64,000 bases of DNA from Diplonema japonicum (taxonomy: Eukaryota > Euglenozoa > Diplonemea > Diplonemida > Diplonemidae), in NCBI GenBank assembly GCA_964019335.1, contig OZ025706.1, positions 124,001 through 188,000 of the forward strand, given 5' to 3'. Positions 1 through 10,398 of the stretch are shown here, piece after piece; within the stretch, counting starts at the first letter, position 1, and every line of letters begins with the position of its first letter. The translations under genes were made by a program, and so were the position numbers. Under the pieces are notes generated by a model. It did not search any database and had not been told where the DNA came from. It saw nothing but the letters and a program-made list of their open reading frames with translations.

Positions 1-355
1 ACGTGATAACAACTGCAGATCGCTCTATAGACCTAGAGCTGCACTGTAGCCTGGGATCGGATCTGAAGGAGACCTTGACCCGGGTTGTCACTTCGTTGCA
101 TATTTTCAAGCTTTGTCTTTTTCTTACGGGCATGGTACCTGTGTCCAGTATCAGGCCGCCACCGCCCACGCAGAAACACCCCATCTCGTAGCTGCACTTT
201 TTAAACTGTTTCACAATGCTGCCCAGAGAAGGCGTGGCCAATGGTACCGCCTGCACCTCGTCACCCGGTACCACGTGACTTGCGCCGCCGTACCATGTTC
301 CATACACAACTAACTGGCAAAACACGGCCGCCAATAGAATCTTACGCAGATGCAT
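1..355 (-). CDS. Partial secreted or membrane protein, C-terminus beyond window
   Basis: An open frame of 118 codons starts with ATG at 355 and runs off the left edge without a stop. The first 20 or so residues are a basic Met-His-Leu-Arg-Lys start followed by a hydrophobic stretch, which looks like a signal peptide or anchor. Further in there is a cysteine cluster (KKCSYEMGCFCVGGGG) and two more cysteines near the edge, suggesting a disulfide-bonded extracellular domain. I do not recognise the family. The start was chosen because it is the first in-frame ATG before the hydrophobic stretch; the ATG just upstream is in another frame. It has the same strand as all its neighbours and would be the downstream partner of TAF2 in a polycistron. 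Without the C-terminus no function can be given. Confidence 0.5.
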   Translation of the reverse strand, partial: MHLRKILLAAVFCQLVVYGTWYGGASHVVPGDEVQAVPLATPSLGSIVKQFKKCSYEMGCFCVGGGGLILDTGTMPVRKRQSLKICNEVTTRVKVSFRSDPRLQCSSRSIERSAVVIT

Positions 356-547
356 TGCCGCATGCCGCGTGTGGTGGCCTTTCTCTCTTTTTATTTTTAA
401 AAGAGGGGAATCTGATGTGATTTTTTTTTTTTAGGGGAGGGGTGGGAGGGCAAGGGGAGAAATACAAAAAAAAAAAAAAAAAAAAAAAGAGTGATCATAA
501 TTTCCCTTTAATGTTTGTAAAAAAAAAAAAAAAAACCTTTTCCCTTT

Positions 548-3500
548 TCAAAACAGCGTTGTGAAACTCAGCTGTGCTACCTCCAAACCGGCTACGGTCT
601 CTGAGATCACCGAGTCCATCTTCCCTCCTGGTAGGTACTGCGCCGTTCCCTCGTATTTGATGCTGGTGGGCCGTGCCACGAATGTGCCTTTTGGTGGTGC
701 AGTAGACGGGGCTGAGGCGAGTTGGAGGGTGCCATGACTGTCCACAAACAATACCCCACAGCACCACTGTGTTTCAATTTTGTTCTTTCTGTCTTTCCCC
801 TCATACCTTGACAGGGCCTTCACGTAACCGAGGGACACGCCATGTGTCCGGCAGTAGAATCCTTGTCCTTGTCACGGAGCCTTTGCTGTACAACGGGAGC
901 AGCTTCAGGAAGGCATCGCCTGCAGCATTCGACAGCACTTCTAAGCACAGCACCACACCTCGTCTAGACACCGGTTTCTGTTTAATATTACTTTTTTCTT
1001 CCCACCCTTGCAATGTCATACTATGGTACACCGTACAAGCCTTCTCCCGATGGACACAGCACGCGGTGGGGTTGCGAGGGCCAACGGCTGCAGCACCATC
1101 CCAGCAATGGAGGCAGGGTAGGGGAGGGCAATGGGTGACGCTGACATCGACACTAAGATACTGGACCTTCCTGCCACTACCGCGACAGCTACATGGTACG
1201 GAGGAAGGACCGTAGCAGTGGGGGTTAGCCTGAGCGTGATCTTGGTCAGGGTGAGGACCAGTAGGTTGCCTTCAACAGCGAAGGAGATGACAGGTGACAC
1301 ATATGGGGGCATGACCTCGAAGAGCTGTTTCCCGTATTTCGAAGGAAACATGTCTAAGGAGTACGGAAGCACTCCGCCATGCTCCCCAACACGCAACCAC
1401 AACCTCCTGCACCTTCGCAGCCCCACCTCCCCCGGGGTCCCTAGCATCCTGCAGTTCCCATCCACCACCCTCCCGACATCCATGCATGGGAGGGCCGTTT
1501 CCTTCCCTTCGTAGCTTACGATGATCCCGCTGTCTTTGTACCCTACGTCATACCACCATTTCACCCCGCCAGCTGTTATGTTGCGGGTCAGGTCGCCCTT
1601 CAACCTCTCAACGCCACCCTTCACCCCCAGCTGGCCTAGGTACCAGAAGCAGCATTTTCCGAACTGGTTTGTCTTCACAAGCATCAGCTTCTTATACTTC
1701 TCGGTCAATGGATCATCAACGGCACTCGCAAGCATCTCGCTCATCTGCGGGACAACCTGCAATGTCAGCGACCTCTCCAGCTGCGGGTTCTGCGTCTTGT
1801 ACACCATCTCGAGGAGCGGGACACAGTTCCTCATCTTCTCCATGGAATTGAGATGCGCATGGACAGCACCTACCTCGCCTGCGGGTATCTTCAGCACCAT
1901 GTTGATGTTCGGCCCCGTTGCAGTGGGAACGACCCTGCGCCTCTTGACGGCCACAGGCTGGTGTTTCACCTCGAGCCTCTTGCAAGCCTGATTGGCTCGC
2001 TCATTGAAGATCTTCGTAAGCCTGCCTGGGAACATCTCCTTGTCCATGGGCTTCCACGGGAACACAGTGACCTGTTCCTCACCGTAAGCAGAGCAGTAGC
2101 AGTGAAGGAGCGAGTTGAAGACGTCGCGAGCGTCCTTCCGCTCACTCATGCACCTCACAATGGCTGCCTTTGGAACTCCAGGGAGCATCTTAGGTATTGA
2201 AGTGCATGTGTCGAGAACACTGTATGTTTCCTTTACTACCATGGCACGGACGGCAACCTCTGCCACGCACTTGCAGCTGCTCTCTGCGAACTCCTCGATG
2301 CGTGGTACCTCTTCGTCCAACATCGCCAGCGCCTCCAAACAAGCGGCCACCTCGTAGGGCGTCCTCCACGACTGCGGGAGAACTCCCTTCAAGACCCCCA
2401 AGACAACCTCCCTGTAGTCCTCCTGCATCCCCATGCTCCCCAGCACAGCCAACATCTTTGTCGCATATGTGAACCCTTCCCTGTCCTTTTTAGCTGCCGC
2501 CACTAATGCATCCGCCATGCCTTGCGTTGGGAACGCTACTTTGCCCAAGCACTCCGCGGCAGCCACCTGCAGCAACAGCGCAGGTAAGTCGGTATCAGCC
2601 TGTCTCAAGATCTCATCACAAGGGTTCTTCCCGTACTTGCTGAGCCCTTTGAGGGCCGCTCCGCGTACGGAGTGGTGATGCCGTGAGTCAGATACAATGC
2701 TGTTGAGGAACTGCTCTGCCTTGAGCAACATGCCGCTGCGGCCGATGCAAGTAAGGGCCACCACTTTGCCAGGTATTGTCATGTCGTGATGTACTTGGAT
2801 AAAGTGCTTATAAGGCTTCTGCACCGCCTGCAAGTCGACGAGGAGGAGCTTCTGGTAAGGATCCGCCCTGATGTAGTGGATGGGGTCGCGCTCTTCGGCA
2901 TCTTGGTAGGGGAGGGCATCCTGCAAGTCGAAGACAGCGAGGGGCTTGAATGTGTCACATTTTGCAAGGTGCGTCGACCACACAGTGCCCGACTCGCCTT
3001 CCGGGACTTGCACCTCGTGGGTGCGTGTCACGATGCTTGCCATTGCCTCGCCCATACTTGTGATCTCGCCCCGTGACTCGTTCTGCAACGCAACCAGTAC
3101 ATCCACCGCACCGTGGTACCCACGTGCGCCATCTTTGGACACAGCCAATACAAGGCTCTGCGTCTGTAAGTTATACTCCGCACAAACTTTCACAGCAGGA
3201 ACACCGTACGGCTGCAGACAGTGCTTCTGGAAGTCTTGTATGTCCCGCTGGCCCGCAGGTAAGGAAGCCATGTACTCTGCAGCGCTAAGAGCACCTTGTG
3301 GGATCCCGGCCACGATCTTCTTGACACCCGGCAACCATGCAGAAGCATCACATCGGTCACCCCTCCGCACACGCACCACCATCGCGATCAGCTGCAGCAC
3401 TGCAAGCACCGACTTCCGAAACAACACCGGAGACCCCGCTGCCGTGTTCTCAGGATCGACAACAGTCTTCTCCGCATGCAGCGGCACGTCGTACCGCCGG

Positions 3501-4486
3501 AGTTCGTTCCGCACAGCCACACCCTCCCTCGCCAACATGTCGACAGTGTTATTCACACCACTCCACTGCAACATACAGTACCAGGCCACTGCACCGGACA
3601 GACCGCATGTCAGCCAGCTGTCCTCACTCGTGACAGGGTGCACTTGGAAGTGGAAGTACTGGAAAGCGATGCTGCAGCACATCTCATAGAACAACATAGG
3701 GAGGTGCAGCGCGTCTTTTCTCAGCCACGCCTGAGGGAGTAGAATTACTCCGCAGCTGCGAGTGACGTCTGACGTGTCAGCAAAGACAATGCTGAGGGGG
3801 AAGGGTATGGGGTGCGAGAGGGCGACGGTCGTCGAGGCGAAAGCCTCTGAGATAACATCGTATATGCCGTCCGGGCAGGGCTGGTGGGGGGAGAATACAG
3901 AGAACCGCTCGGATTGGGTGACTTTGAAGTCTGATGCGATAACGGTGATGAGAGACGGTGGGTGGGGAACCTGCGGGGGGAGCACGTGCGTGGCGTGCGG
4001 GGTATCCAAGGTGATGTTCATCACAGGCCGGGCTTGCATGTTATCGAGAGTGGGAAGCCAGACACGGGAGAATTCAGGCCGAGAAGTGAGGAGGAGCAGA
4101 GTAGGCGTGATGACGCATCCAGGAGGGTTCCTTGCAGTGTGCTTCACACGGAGCGCAACCTTTTCCAACCGCTGATGCTCCTCAAGCACCACGATGACCT
4201 CATGCTGCCGCAGCCTGTACAGCTGCATCGCCTCTTGTGACACTGGGTCTATGTTGCCCTTAGGTGGGTTCAGCACACTGTACCCCACGCTTCGCACCCA
4301 TTCTCCGCCCACTCTGACGTCCACTCCTTCCACTACACCTTTAAAATTGAATGGGACATAAGACGCTTTTTGTTCGCACCTGAACTCCATTACAGTGACT
4401 CCTCGCACTTTCCTTTCACTCAGACTAACCTTCAGTGAGGTACTCTGGTGTGTCAACACCCATGGTGGCGCTTCGTCGCTGGCCAT
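548..4486 (-). CDS. TAF2: TAF2, TFIID subunit 2 (M1-aminopeptidase-like), three exons
   Basis: TAF2 is the large TFIID subunit that binds initiator DNA at core promoters. Exon 1 (4486-1022) encodes 1155 residues: a beta-rich M1-aminopeptidase-like N-terminal half with no HExxH zinc site, as usual in TAF2, then the diagnostic DPIHYIRADP segment followed by a HEAT-like helical region. The frame seems to stop at 1016, but an intron at 1021-978 (GTATGA...ACAG, 44 nt) and another at 806-767 (GTATGA...ACAG, 40 nt) join exon 2 (977-807) and exon 3 (766-548) in phase 0, giving about 1284 residues. Both introns share the same 5' hexamer. The tail is beta-rich and I know no counterpart for it. The ATG at 4486 is preceded by a long pyrimidine stretch ending in ACAG (AG at 4558-4557). 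Family assignment is firm; the last two exons are inferred from splice-site fit. Confidence 0.82.
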
Positions 4487-4782
4487 TTTCTTTTTTTTTT
4501 TGTCTACCGTGTCATCTGGTCTATTCCCTTTTCTTTCTTTTTTAGCACCCCTCTTCCTGTGAAATAGGAGTGAGAGGAAACACGCTAACGAGAGGGGAAT
4601 GAAGAAAAAAAAAGAAAATCTTTAAAACATTTGCGGTATGAAGAGAGAAGAAGGTGGAGGCAGCGGCAATGACGTCAATGTTCTGCAGCCGAGTTCCAAA
4701 CCTCAGGTCCTGTCCAGTGAAATAGGAGAAAAGGACGAGGTGACTGCCAAGAAAAAAAAAAAAAAGAAAAAAAAAAAAAAAG

Positions 4783-4815
<33 letters not shown>

Positions 4816-4909
4816 AGAAGAGACATTTAAGGGTACCTGCGGTATGTGGCAGGACGCCTGAAAAAAAAGAGAGAAAAGACACGTTCTAAACAAAATAAAA
4901 AAGAAGTCA

Positions 4910-7723
4910 TCAATCCATTGACGTGAGCATAAGATGACCTGGAAGGGGCTGGGGGGGTTGTTCTTCGATTTGCTCCTCTTTTCGCGGTTTCTTATTGGCG
5001 GTGTCGTCCTTCGGGTGCTTCCGTTTGGCGGGTCTAAAATAGTATATGAAGCACGCGTAGGAGTCGAGGTACTTGGCAAGGTACTTCTGGACTGTGTACC
5101 ACTCTGAGTGAGTGCCAAAGTGAGGTATATGGAACATGGGGTGAACCCCGCGAGAGGCCATCTTGTCCGCAGCCTCTCGAAGCTTCTTCAAAGCAGTCTC
5201 AAGGAGCGTAAAGTCTTGAGCAGTGTTCGCTGACCGCATCGAAACCATGAGTGCGACACTGAGGGCCTTTGTGACCTTGATGAGATGCACGTCTCCAAGG
5301 CGAAGGTCTTGACAGTCCTTAGCCTTCTCATAGTAACTTCCGATCCATTGTGAAAGCTGGTCAACTGCCTTGAAGAACCCCCTCCCACCCCACTCTCCGC
5401 TGTTGTTCACAGGCATAATCACCAGGTCCACTGTATCGCGTGTGCCGTACCCTTTCTTGATCTCTTCTGCCAGCTTGCACTCACGCGGCTTTGTGGCGTC
5501 ACCTTGCACATGGTACGGAGCGTCGTGGATCGGAGACTCCAGATCTTCACACTCTTCGTCACCCTTGTCGCTTAAAATCAATGTTTTAAGCAGTGCGTCC
5601 ACAGCGTCGGGGTACCCAGGAACAGGCTCAACCTGTCGGGACGTGTACTTCGCCTCGCCCCACCTTTTCTTGAGTCTCTTTCTTCGGTTATCTTCCTTTT
5701 CGTGCGGTGTGATTAGTTCACGCACTTTCACAACCCGCTGCGAAGCCCCCTCAACACGGGGTTTCAACGGCGGGGCGGAAGCGGCTGCAAACAAATCCTT
5801 CAAAGCATCTTCGCCCTTCTTGACCAACCCTGTGTAGTCGACCCCCTCGTAGGTCATGTGTTCCTTGTCTTTTCGTTCGCTTGTACGAGTGGTTACCTCC
5901 GCGTTGCTGATCATTTCTCTCACGCTGCCCGTGACGAAGTCCAGGTAGGCAGACAGAGACTTTGCATCGTCTTCGCTCCTTTCGGGTGTGTGCACCAGGA
6001 GATCTTTGATCGTGCCTTTTTCATCTTCAGCAGCGTCTGTTGCTGCGGAGGCCTTGATAAGCTCCAGTAGTTCGATGTTCTTTGGGGCTGTTGACGCTTT
6101 GCCATCTTGCGGCTTGTTCAGTACACCATCGGCAAGTTGTAGCTTTTTCAACGCCCTTGAGAGGATAATATCTTCGATGGAGTCAGCGGACACCAGTCTG
6201 TACACTGTCACCGGCTTTGCCTGCCCGATTCTGTACACCCTCTCCTGCGCCTGCAGGTCAACATGTGGGTTCCAATCATGGTCGAAGAAGATGACTGTGT
6301 CAGCGCAAGTGAGGTTTAGACCGAGCCCCCCTGCACGGGTGGACAGAAGGAACGCAAAAACGTTTTCTTTTGAGAAGTTGTCGATGACCTCAAAGCGCTC
6401 CGAGGCACGGAGGCTACCGTCAAGCCTTTCATACGAGTGGTCCCGTAGATGCAAGTAGTCTTGTAGGATGTCAAGGCTTGAGGTGAACTGCGAGAATATC
6501 AGCACGCGGTGGTTGTTTTTCTTCAGTTCCGTCAAGAGCTTGTCAAGCAGGGTCAGCTTCCCGGAGTTCAAAACAAGGTGCTCACCTAGCTCGAAGGGTT
6601 CCTCCTCGACACCGGTGAACATGTAAGGGTGGTTGCAACACTTGCGGAGCTGCATCACGATGTTGCCGAGAGATCGCTTCTCGTTCCCAAGGATGCTCGC
6701 AGCGTTCTTCTGCAGCACCCCTTTGTACAGCAGTTTCTGAACAGGCGAAAGAGGGCAATGGAGCGTCATCTCTGTTTTTGGTGGCAGATTTGTGAGCACT
6801 TTGTCCTTCGTCCTGCGCAGTAGAATGTACGATAAGATATCCGTAAGCCTGTCACTCTGAGCACCGGTGTCACCTGACTCGATACTGGGGAACCATTTGC
6901 TTGAAAAGCTCTCCAAATCGTTGAACAGTACCGGGCAGACCACGTTAAGAAGCGACCAAAGCTCCGAGATGTTATTCTGAAGCGGCGTTCCGGTGAGAAG
7001 AAACCGGACAGGCACGTGCTTGAGGCCCAGCTGGCTCTTCGGGGTGTTGAAGATGCTCGCCACCTTGGGGTTCTTCAACCGGTGTCCCTCATCAATGACA
7101 CACAGCGGGTAGTCAAAAGCGGTTGTGAAAAAAGAATCGAGCTTCAAAAGCTCGTAAGTTGTTATCAGGCAATGCACCCCAGGGATGTAACACGTCTTAG
7201 ACCTTACACTGTTCAAATCCTTTTCTATCCCATCTCGGAGTTCCTGCCGTTCCTCCTTCGCTCCTGTATAGGCTAAAACGGAGATGTCAGGGGCGAACTT
7301 TTTGAACTCATTGCACCAATTCCCAAGAACTGATAGAGGAACCACAATCAAAACGGGTGCGTCCTTACCGGTCACGGCCTTGTTTTCCACCAAGTTTGCG
7401 ATCAGTGAAATTGCTTGGACTGTCTTTCCCAACCCCATGTCGTCACCTAAAATCCCGCCGTTCCCGCTTCCGTACAACCGTGACATCCAGTTGAACCCGG
7501 TGACCTGGTAGGGCTTCAGAACATTTTCTAGACATTTAGGGACGCGACCCCTCATTCCGCCCTCGTATCTTTCCTGAACTTCTTTGGATAAGTGCTCGCC
7601 TGTTGGGATCTCCTTGCATCCCTCGCGTGCCTTCGCCACCTGTGCCGCCTCTTTCTTCTTGCGTGCTTTTTCCGACAAGTACGTCTCGTCTGTATTCTTC
7701 TTCCGTTCGATGAAATACTTCAT
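4910..7723 (-). CDS. CHD1L: ALC1/CHD1L-type SNF2 remodeler with C-terminal macro domain
   Basis: A 937-residue Snf2-family ATPase that should slide nucleosomes at poly(ADP-ribose)-marked chromatin. The Walker A motif DDMGLGKT lies at about 94-101, the DEGH box at 211-214 (Gly replaces the usual Ala), the STRAGGLGLN motif at 461-470 and QERVYRIGQ at 493-501. A charged linker follows, then a macro domain at about 740-898 with VNNSGEWGGRGFF and a terminal FIYYF strand, closely matching the human ALC1 macro fold. SNF2 plus macro is specific to ALC1/CHD1L. The C-terminal 39 residues are basic and proline-rich, possibly a nuclear localisation signal. I chose the ATG at 7723 because codons upstream encode only poly-Lys/Phe from homopolymers; a CTAG acceptor after a pyrimidine stretch lies at 7821-7820. 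The neighbouring gene encodes PBZ-like fingers, another poly(ADP-ribose) reader type. Confidence 0.9.
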   Translation of the reverse strand: MKYFIERKKNTDETYLSEKARKKKEAAQVAKAREGCKEIPTGEHLSKEVQERYEGGMRGRVPKCLENVLKPYQVTGFNWMSRLYGSGNGGILGDDMGLGKTVQAISLIANLVENKAVTGKDAPVLIVVPLSVLGNWCNEFKKFAPDISVLAYTGAKEERQELRDGIEKDLNSVRSKTCYIPGVHCLITTYELLKLDSFFTTAFDYPLCVIDEGHRLKNPKVASIFNTPKSQLGLKHVPVRFLLTGTPLQNNISELWSLLNVVCPVLFNDLESFSSKWFPSIESGDTGAQSDRLTDILSYILLRRTKDKVLTNLPPKTEMTLHCPLSPVQKLLYKGVLQKNAASILGNEKRSLGNIVMQLRKCCNHPYMFTGVEEEPFELGEHLVLNSGKLTLLDKLLTELKKNNHRVLIFSQFTSSLDILQDYLHLRDHSYERLDGSLRASERFEVIDNFSKENVFAFLLSTRAGGLGLNLTCADTVIFFDHDWNPHVDLQAQERVYRIGQAKPVTVYRLVSADSIEDIILSRALKKLQLADGVLNKPQDGKASTAPKNIELLELIKASAATDAAEDEKGTIKDLLVHTPERSEDDAKSLSAYLDFVTGSVREMISNAEVTTRTSERKDKEHMTYEGVDYTGLVKKGEDALKDLFAAASAPPLKPRVEGASQRVVKVRELITPHEKEDNRRKRLKKRWGEAKYTSRQVEPVPGYPDAVDALLKTLILSDKGDEECEDLESPIHDAPYHVQGDATKPRECKLAEEIKKGYGTRDTVDLVIMPVNNSGEWGGRGFFKAVDQLSQWIGSYYEKAKDCQDLRLGDVHLIKVTKALSVALMVSMRSANTAQDFTLLETALKKLREAADKMASRGVHPMFHIPHFGTHSEWYTVQKYLAKYLDSYACFIYYFRPAKRKHPKDDTANKKPRKEEQIEEQPPQPLPGHLMLTSMD

Positions 7724-7929
7724 GGTTTTCTTTCCCTCTTTTTTTTTTTTTTTTAACCTTGTTTTTATCGTAATTCTTGGTTTGAAAAAGAAAATAAGAT
7801 AAAAGAAATACAAAGAAAACTAGCGGGTGGAGGGGATACAAGGGGGATTACATTAATCTTTCTTCACAACAATGGGACGATGAGGATGGGAAGAGGGGAT
7901 ACACAATATATATTCTTTTGAGGACATCC

Positions 7930-9696
7930 TCACCCAACCCGTCTCAGGTGTGCGGAGTTGATGACCTCTGAAACTTCCGAAGGGCATCGGTGCCGTCTAG
8001 AAGGGCTGCTGCTGTTTTGCTTCCCTGACTTCTGTGGCATAGTTCGCGAGACGGAGCCCTTCGGTCTGGAGCTTGGTTCAGGGATGCCTGCGTTGGCCCT
8101 TGTTGGCTTGAAGTAAGCCCTCGGCCCCAAGGGAACTGTTGAAATAGGCCCGCGTTTCTTCGCAAGCGGGAAGTAGCTCAGCCGCATCGGGGGATGCTCG
8201 TCGCCGTCCATCGGAAAGGGCTCGGGCAGGAGCGCACTGTCACCGTCTTCAGAACACCCAGGCACCATGACAGGCGTCCCTGTCTCGGGGGTGTCTATGG
8301 CAGGTGGTGCGCTCTTCCTCATCGACGGCGGGACCCTGTTCACCACCTGGCCCACCGGCGACGACGACAGCTCGATCACTGTCTCTTGAAACATCTCACG
8401 CCAGTCGGTGGGTGATGCCGACTCCTGTCTCGCGGGCGACCTAGACATCGGGCGTGGCGGCGACAGAGTGACCATGTTGTCCACAACCTCCCTCGCGATG
8501 TGCGGCTGGGGGCTTGCCACCGGTGTTGCATTGTATGACGATGCACCCACCAGCATGGCGTCGCTCTCTGGTGCTGGCAACGGAGCGACAAACACAGGAA
8601 GGCTGTCCTTCGCCATACGCAGGGGCGGGTGTTGTTGTTGTTGCTGCTGCTGCTGCTGCTGATGTTTAAGTGGAGGCTGACGAGACATTTTACCGACCTG
8701 CAACGGTGAAGCATGCGGCAGGGGTGTGGGCGGGATGGGCGTCGCAAGCTCGGTCACCTCCTTCACCGGTGACACCATCTTCCCCGCCCCCGCTTGCGCA
8801 ACAACACCACTACGCCGCAGCCTGTGGCTGAAGTGCGTCACATGAGCGTGCTCCGACTCAAGATGACACACCCCAGACTCATAATACCGCGGGCAGGGAT
8901 GGATGAAGGTGTCAAGGTGGTTCCGATCATCCGCCTTGAGGCAGTGCATATCGTTGGGGCAGTGCGGCTTCTCTGTTGGGAGGGGCTCGGCAGGGGGTGC
9001 TGGCTTCAAGGACCGTTTCGATTTCGGGTCAGGGATGGATATCAGATACGAAGCATCCCGGACGACAGACTGCGGCGGGGGCTTGGCGTTGAGGAAAGGA
9101 GCGAGCGGAATGTAAGGCTCCTTTGTTTTCCTTGAGGGAGACAAGGCACGGGCCTGGAGCGCGGCACGGATTTCAGCCTTATCGGACATGTGATTGAACC
9201 GTGAAGCATGCGCATCTCGGAGTCGGGAAGGGGACCCTTTACCCCTCACAGTGGAGGTTCGCATGTAATGACACAGAACGTATTTCGGGACGTCGGTGCT
9301 CGAGAAGACCTCGAGCACAAATCCGTTTCCTTGAAACAGCCGTTTGCGAACACGAGCGTTGTCCTCCTGCCTGCGTGCATCGTCCACAGCAAGGCCCTTG
9401 ACTGAGATGTCCTTTGTCATGTAAACGTAGTCCGGGGCCAGGTTGGGTGTGTGCTTTGCTGGATCGGGGTGTGAGCCTCCTAGTGTGACAGATTTGGCTT
9501 CAAAACCGCCTAGAAATTGCTTTAAGATGGCTGAGGTGGCGCTCGTCAGCTCTGTCTCCCTCCCTTCTGTTATTGGGAGCGTGTCTAGCTGCGTCCCGAC
9601 GAGCATGTGGTGAACTTGCAAGCGAGCCATCAGTTCTGTGTTGCCTTCCCGCCTTCGTGTTCCGTACACTGCCGTTTCGCTGTGTACTGTTTTCAT
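7930..9696 (-). CDS. Protein with tandem PBZ-like zinc fingers and polyglutamine tract
   Basis: 588 residues. The core shows two adjacent zinc-finger-like motifs: C246-x5-C252-x7-H260-x5-H266 and C268-x8-C277-x7-H285-x5-H291. The first fits the PBZ (poly(ADP-ribose)-binding zinc finger) pattern, including a following HPCP; the second is a close variant. Residues 1-230 form a probably globular region of unknown family. After residue 300 the protein is disordered, rich in Pro and Ser, with a run of about ten Gln encoded by CAA/CAG triplets at 8631-8661. The ATG at 9696 is the first after a frame of low-complexity codons. It lies just upstream of the ALC1-like gene in the transcription direction, so a shared role in ADP-ribose-dependent chromatin repair is plausible but inferred. 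A CCCH or other C2H2-like finger is the alternative. Confidence 0.6.
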   Translation of the reverse strand: MKTVHSETAVYGTRRREGNTELMARLQVHHMLVGTQLDTLPITEGRETELTSATSAILKQFLGGFEAKSVTLGGSHPDPAKHTPNLAPDYVYMTKDISVKGLAVDDARRQEDNARVRKRLFQGNGFVLEVFSSTDVPKYVLCHYMRTSTVRGKGSPSRLRDAHASRFNHMSDKAEIRAALQARALSPSRKTKEPYIPLAPFLNAKPPPQSVVRDASYLISIPDPKSKRSLKPAPPAEPLPTEKPHCPNDMHCLKADDRNHLDTFIHPCPRYYESGVCHLESEHAHVTHFSHRLRRSGVVAQAGAGKMVSPVKEVTELATPIPPTPLPHASPLQVGKMSRQPPLKHQQQQQQQQQQHPPLRMAKDSLPVFVAPLPAPESDAMLVGASSYNATPVASPQPHIAREVVDNMVTLSPPRPMSRSPARQESASPTDWREMFQETVIELSSSPVGQVVNRVPPSMRKSAPPAIDTPETGTPVMVPGCSEDGDSALLPEPFPMDGDEHPPMRLSYFPLAKKRGPISTVPLGPRAYFKPTRANAGIPEPSSRPKGSVSRTMPQKSGKQNSSSPSRRHRCPSEVSEVINSAHLRRVG

Positions 9697-9996
9697 GTTG
9701 TGGGGGGAGGGGTATTTTCTTTTCGTCTCGTTTCGTACTTCGCTTCCCCCCCGCCGCCCTCCCCCTTTTTTGAGAAGTCTTTTTGAAGAAAAAATGTCGA
9801 TTTTTTGAGGAACAAAAAAAAAGAAAAAGAAAACTCTGGGGGGGGGAAAGGGGAGAGGAAGAGGCGAGAGGGGTAAGAATCTTTTCTTTTTTTCTTCTTC
9901 TTCTTTCCTGTTTTTTTCTTTTATTTTATTGTAGTTCAAAGATCATCGCCCATAAAATTTCGAATGGGTAAATTCTTCTTTTTTTTATTTTTTTTT

Positions 9997-10398
9997 TTAA
10001 CCATCTACCAACAGACAATTTTTGCCCACCAGGGAGTAATTTTTCAAAATTTCAAAAAAAAAAAAACTGCTTTAACACAACACCGGGGCTGTATACCACC
10101 TGAAATGCCTCCATGTCCTAATTCTAGAGAGAGGGTGCCCACAGGAGCCATCAGTGCTATCATCACTCATAATGTCCTCTTCCGGCTTCTTTCTGGGCTG
10201 GCGTTTTTTTTATATTATTTTTTCATTCTTTTTTTTTTTTTTTTTTGCAAAGTTAGGGCGGCATTTAGTTTATATTTTTCATATTTTCCGCGCAGGACCC
10301 CGGCGGCAAGAAGTGGCCGGGCCGTATTGAAAGCCTTTAGCATAAAAGTTTTTTTTTTCAAATCGTCTATATATAGACGCTAGTTGGTAGATGGTTAA
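9997..10398. mobile_element. TTAA-flanked MITE of piggyBac type
   Basis: Two TTAA tetranucleotides (9997-10000 and 10395-10398) bracket a 394-bp segment whose ends are perfect 12-bp inverted repeats (CCATCTACCAAC at 10001, GTTGGTAGATGG ending at 10394). A TTAA target duplication with ends starting CC is the hallmark of piggyBac elements. Inside, read on the minus strand, a short frame has an acidic RKKPEEDIMSDD-like stretch that could be a remnant of a transposase N-terminus. No complete gene is present, so it would be non-autonomous. Its ends differ in detail from the piggyBac element at 25.7 kb, so a different partner is likely. Confidence 0.72.

Noticed and set aside
1016-1018. Stop codon as the TAF2 end
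   Set aside because: It lies inside a 44-nt intron with GTATGA...ACAG borders; removal extends the frame in phase through two more exons.
8631-8661. CRISPR-like or microsatellite array
   Set aside because: It is a simple CAA/CAG polyglutamine tract inside a coding region.
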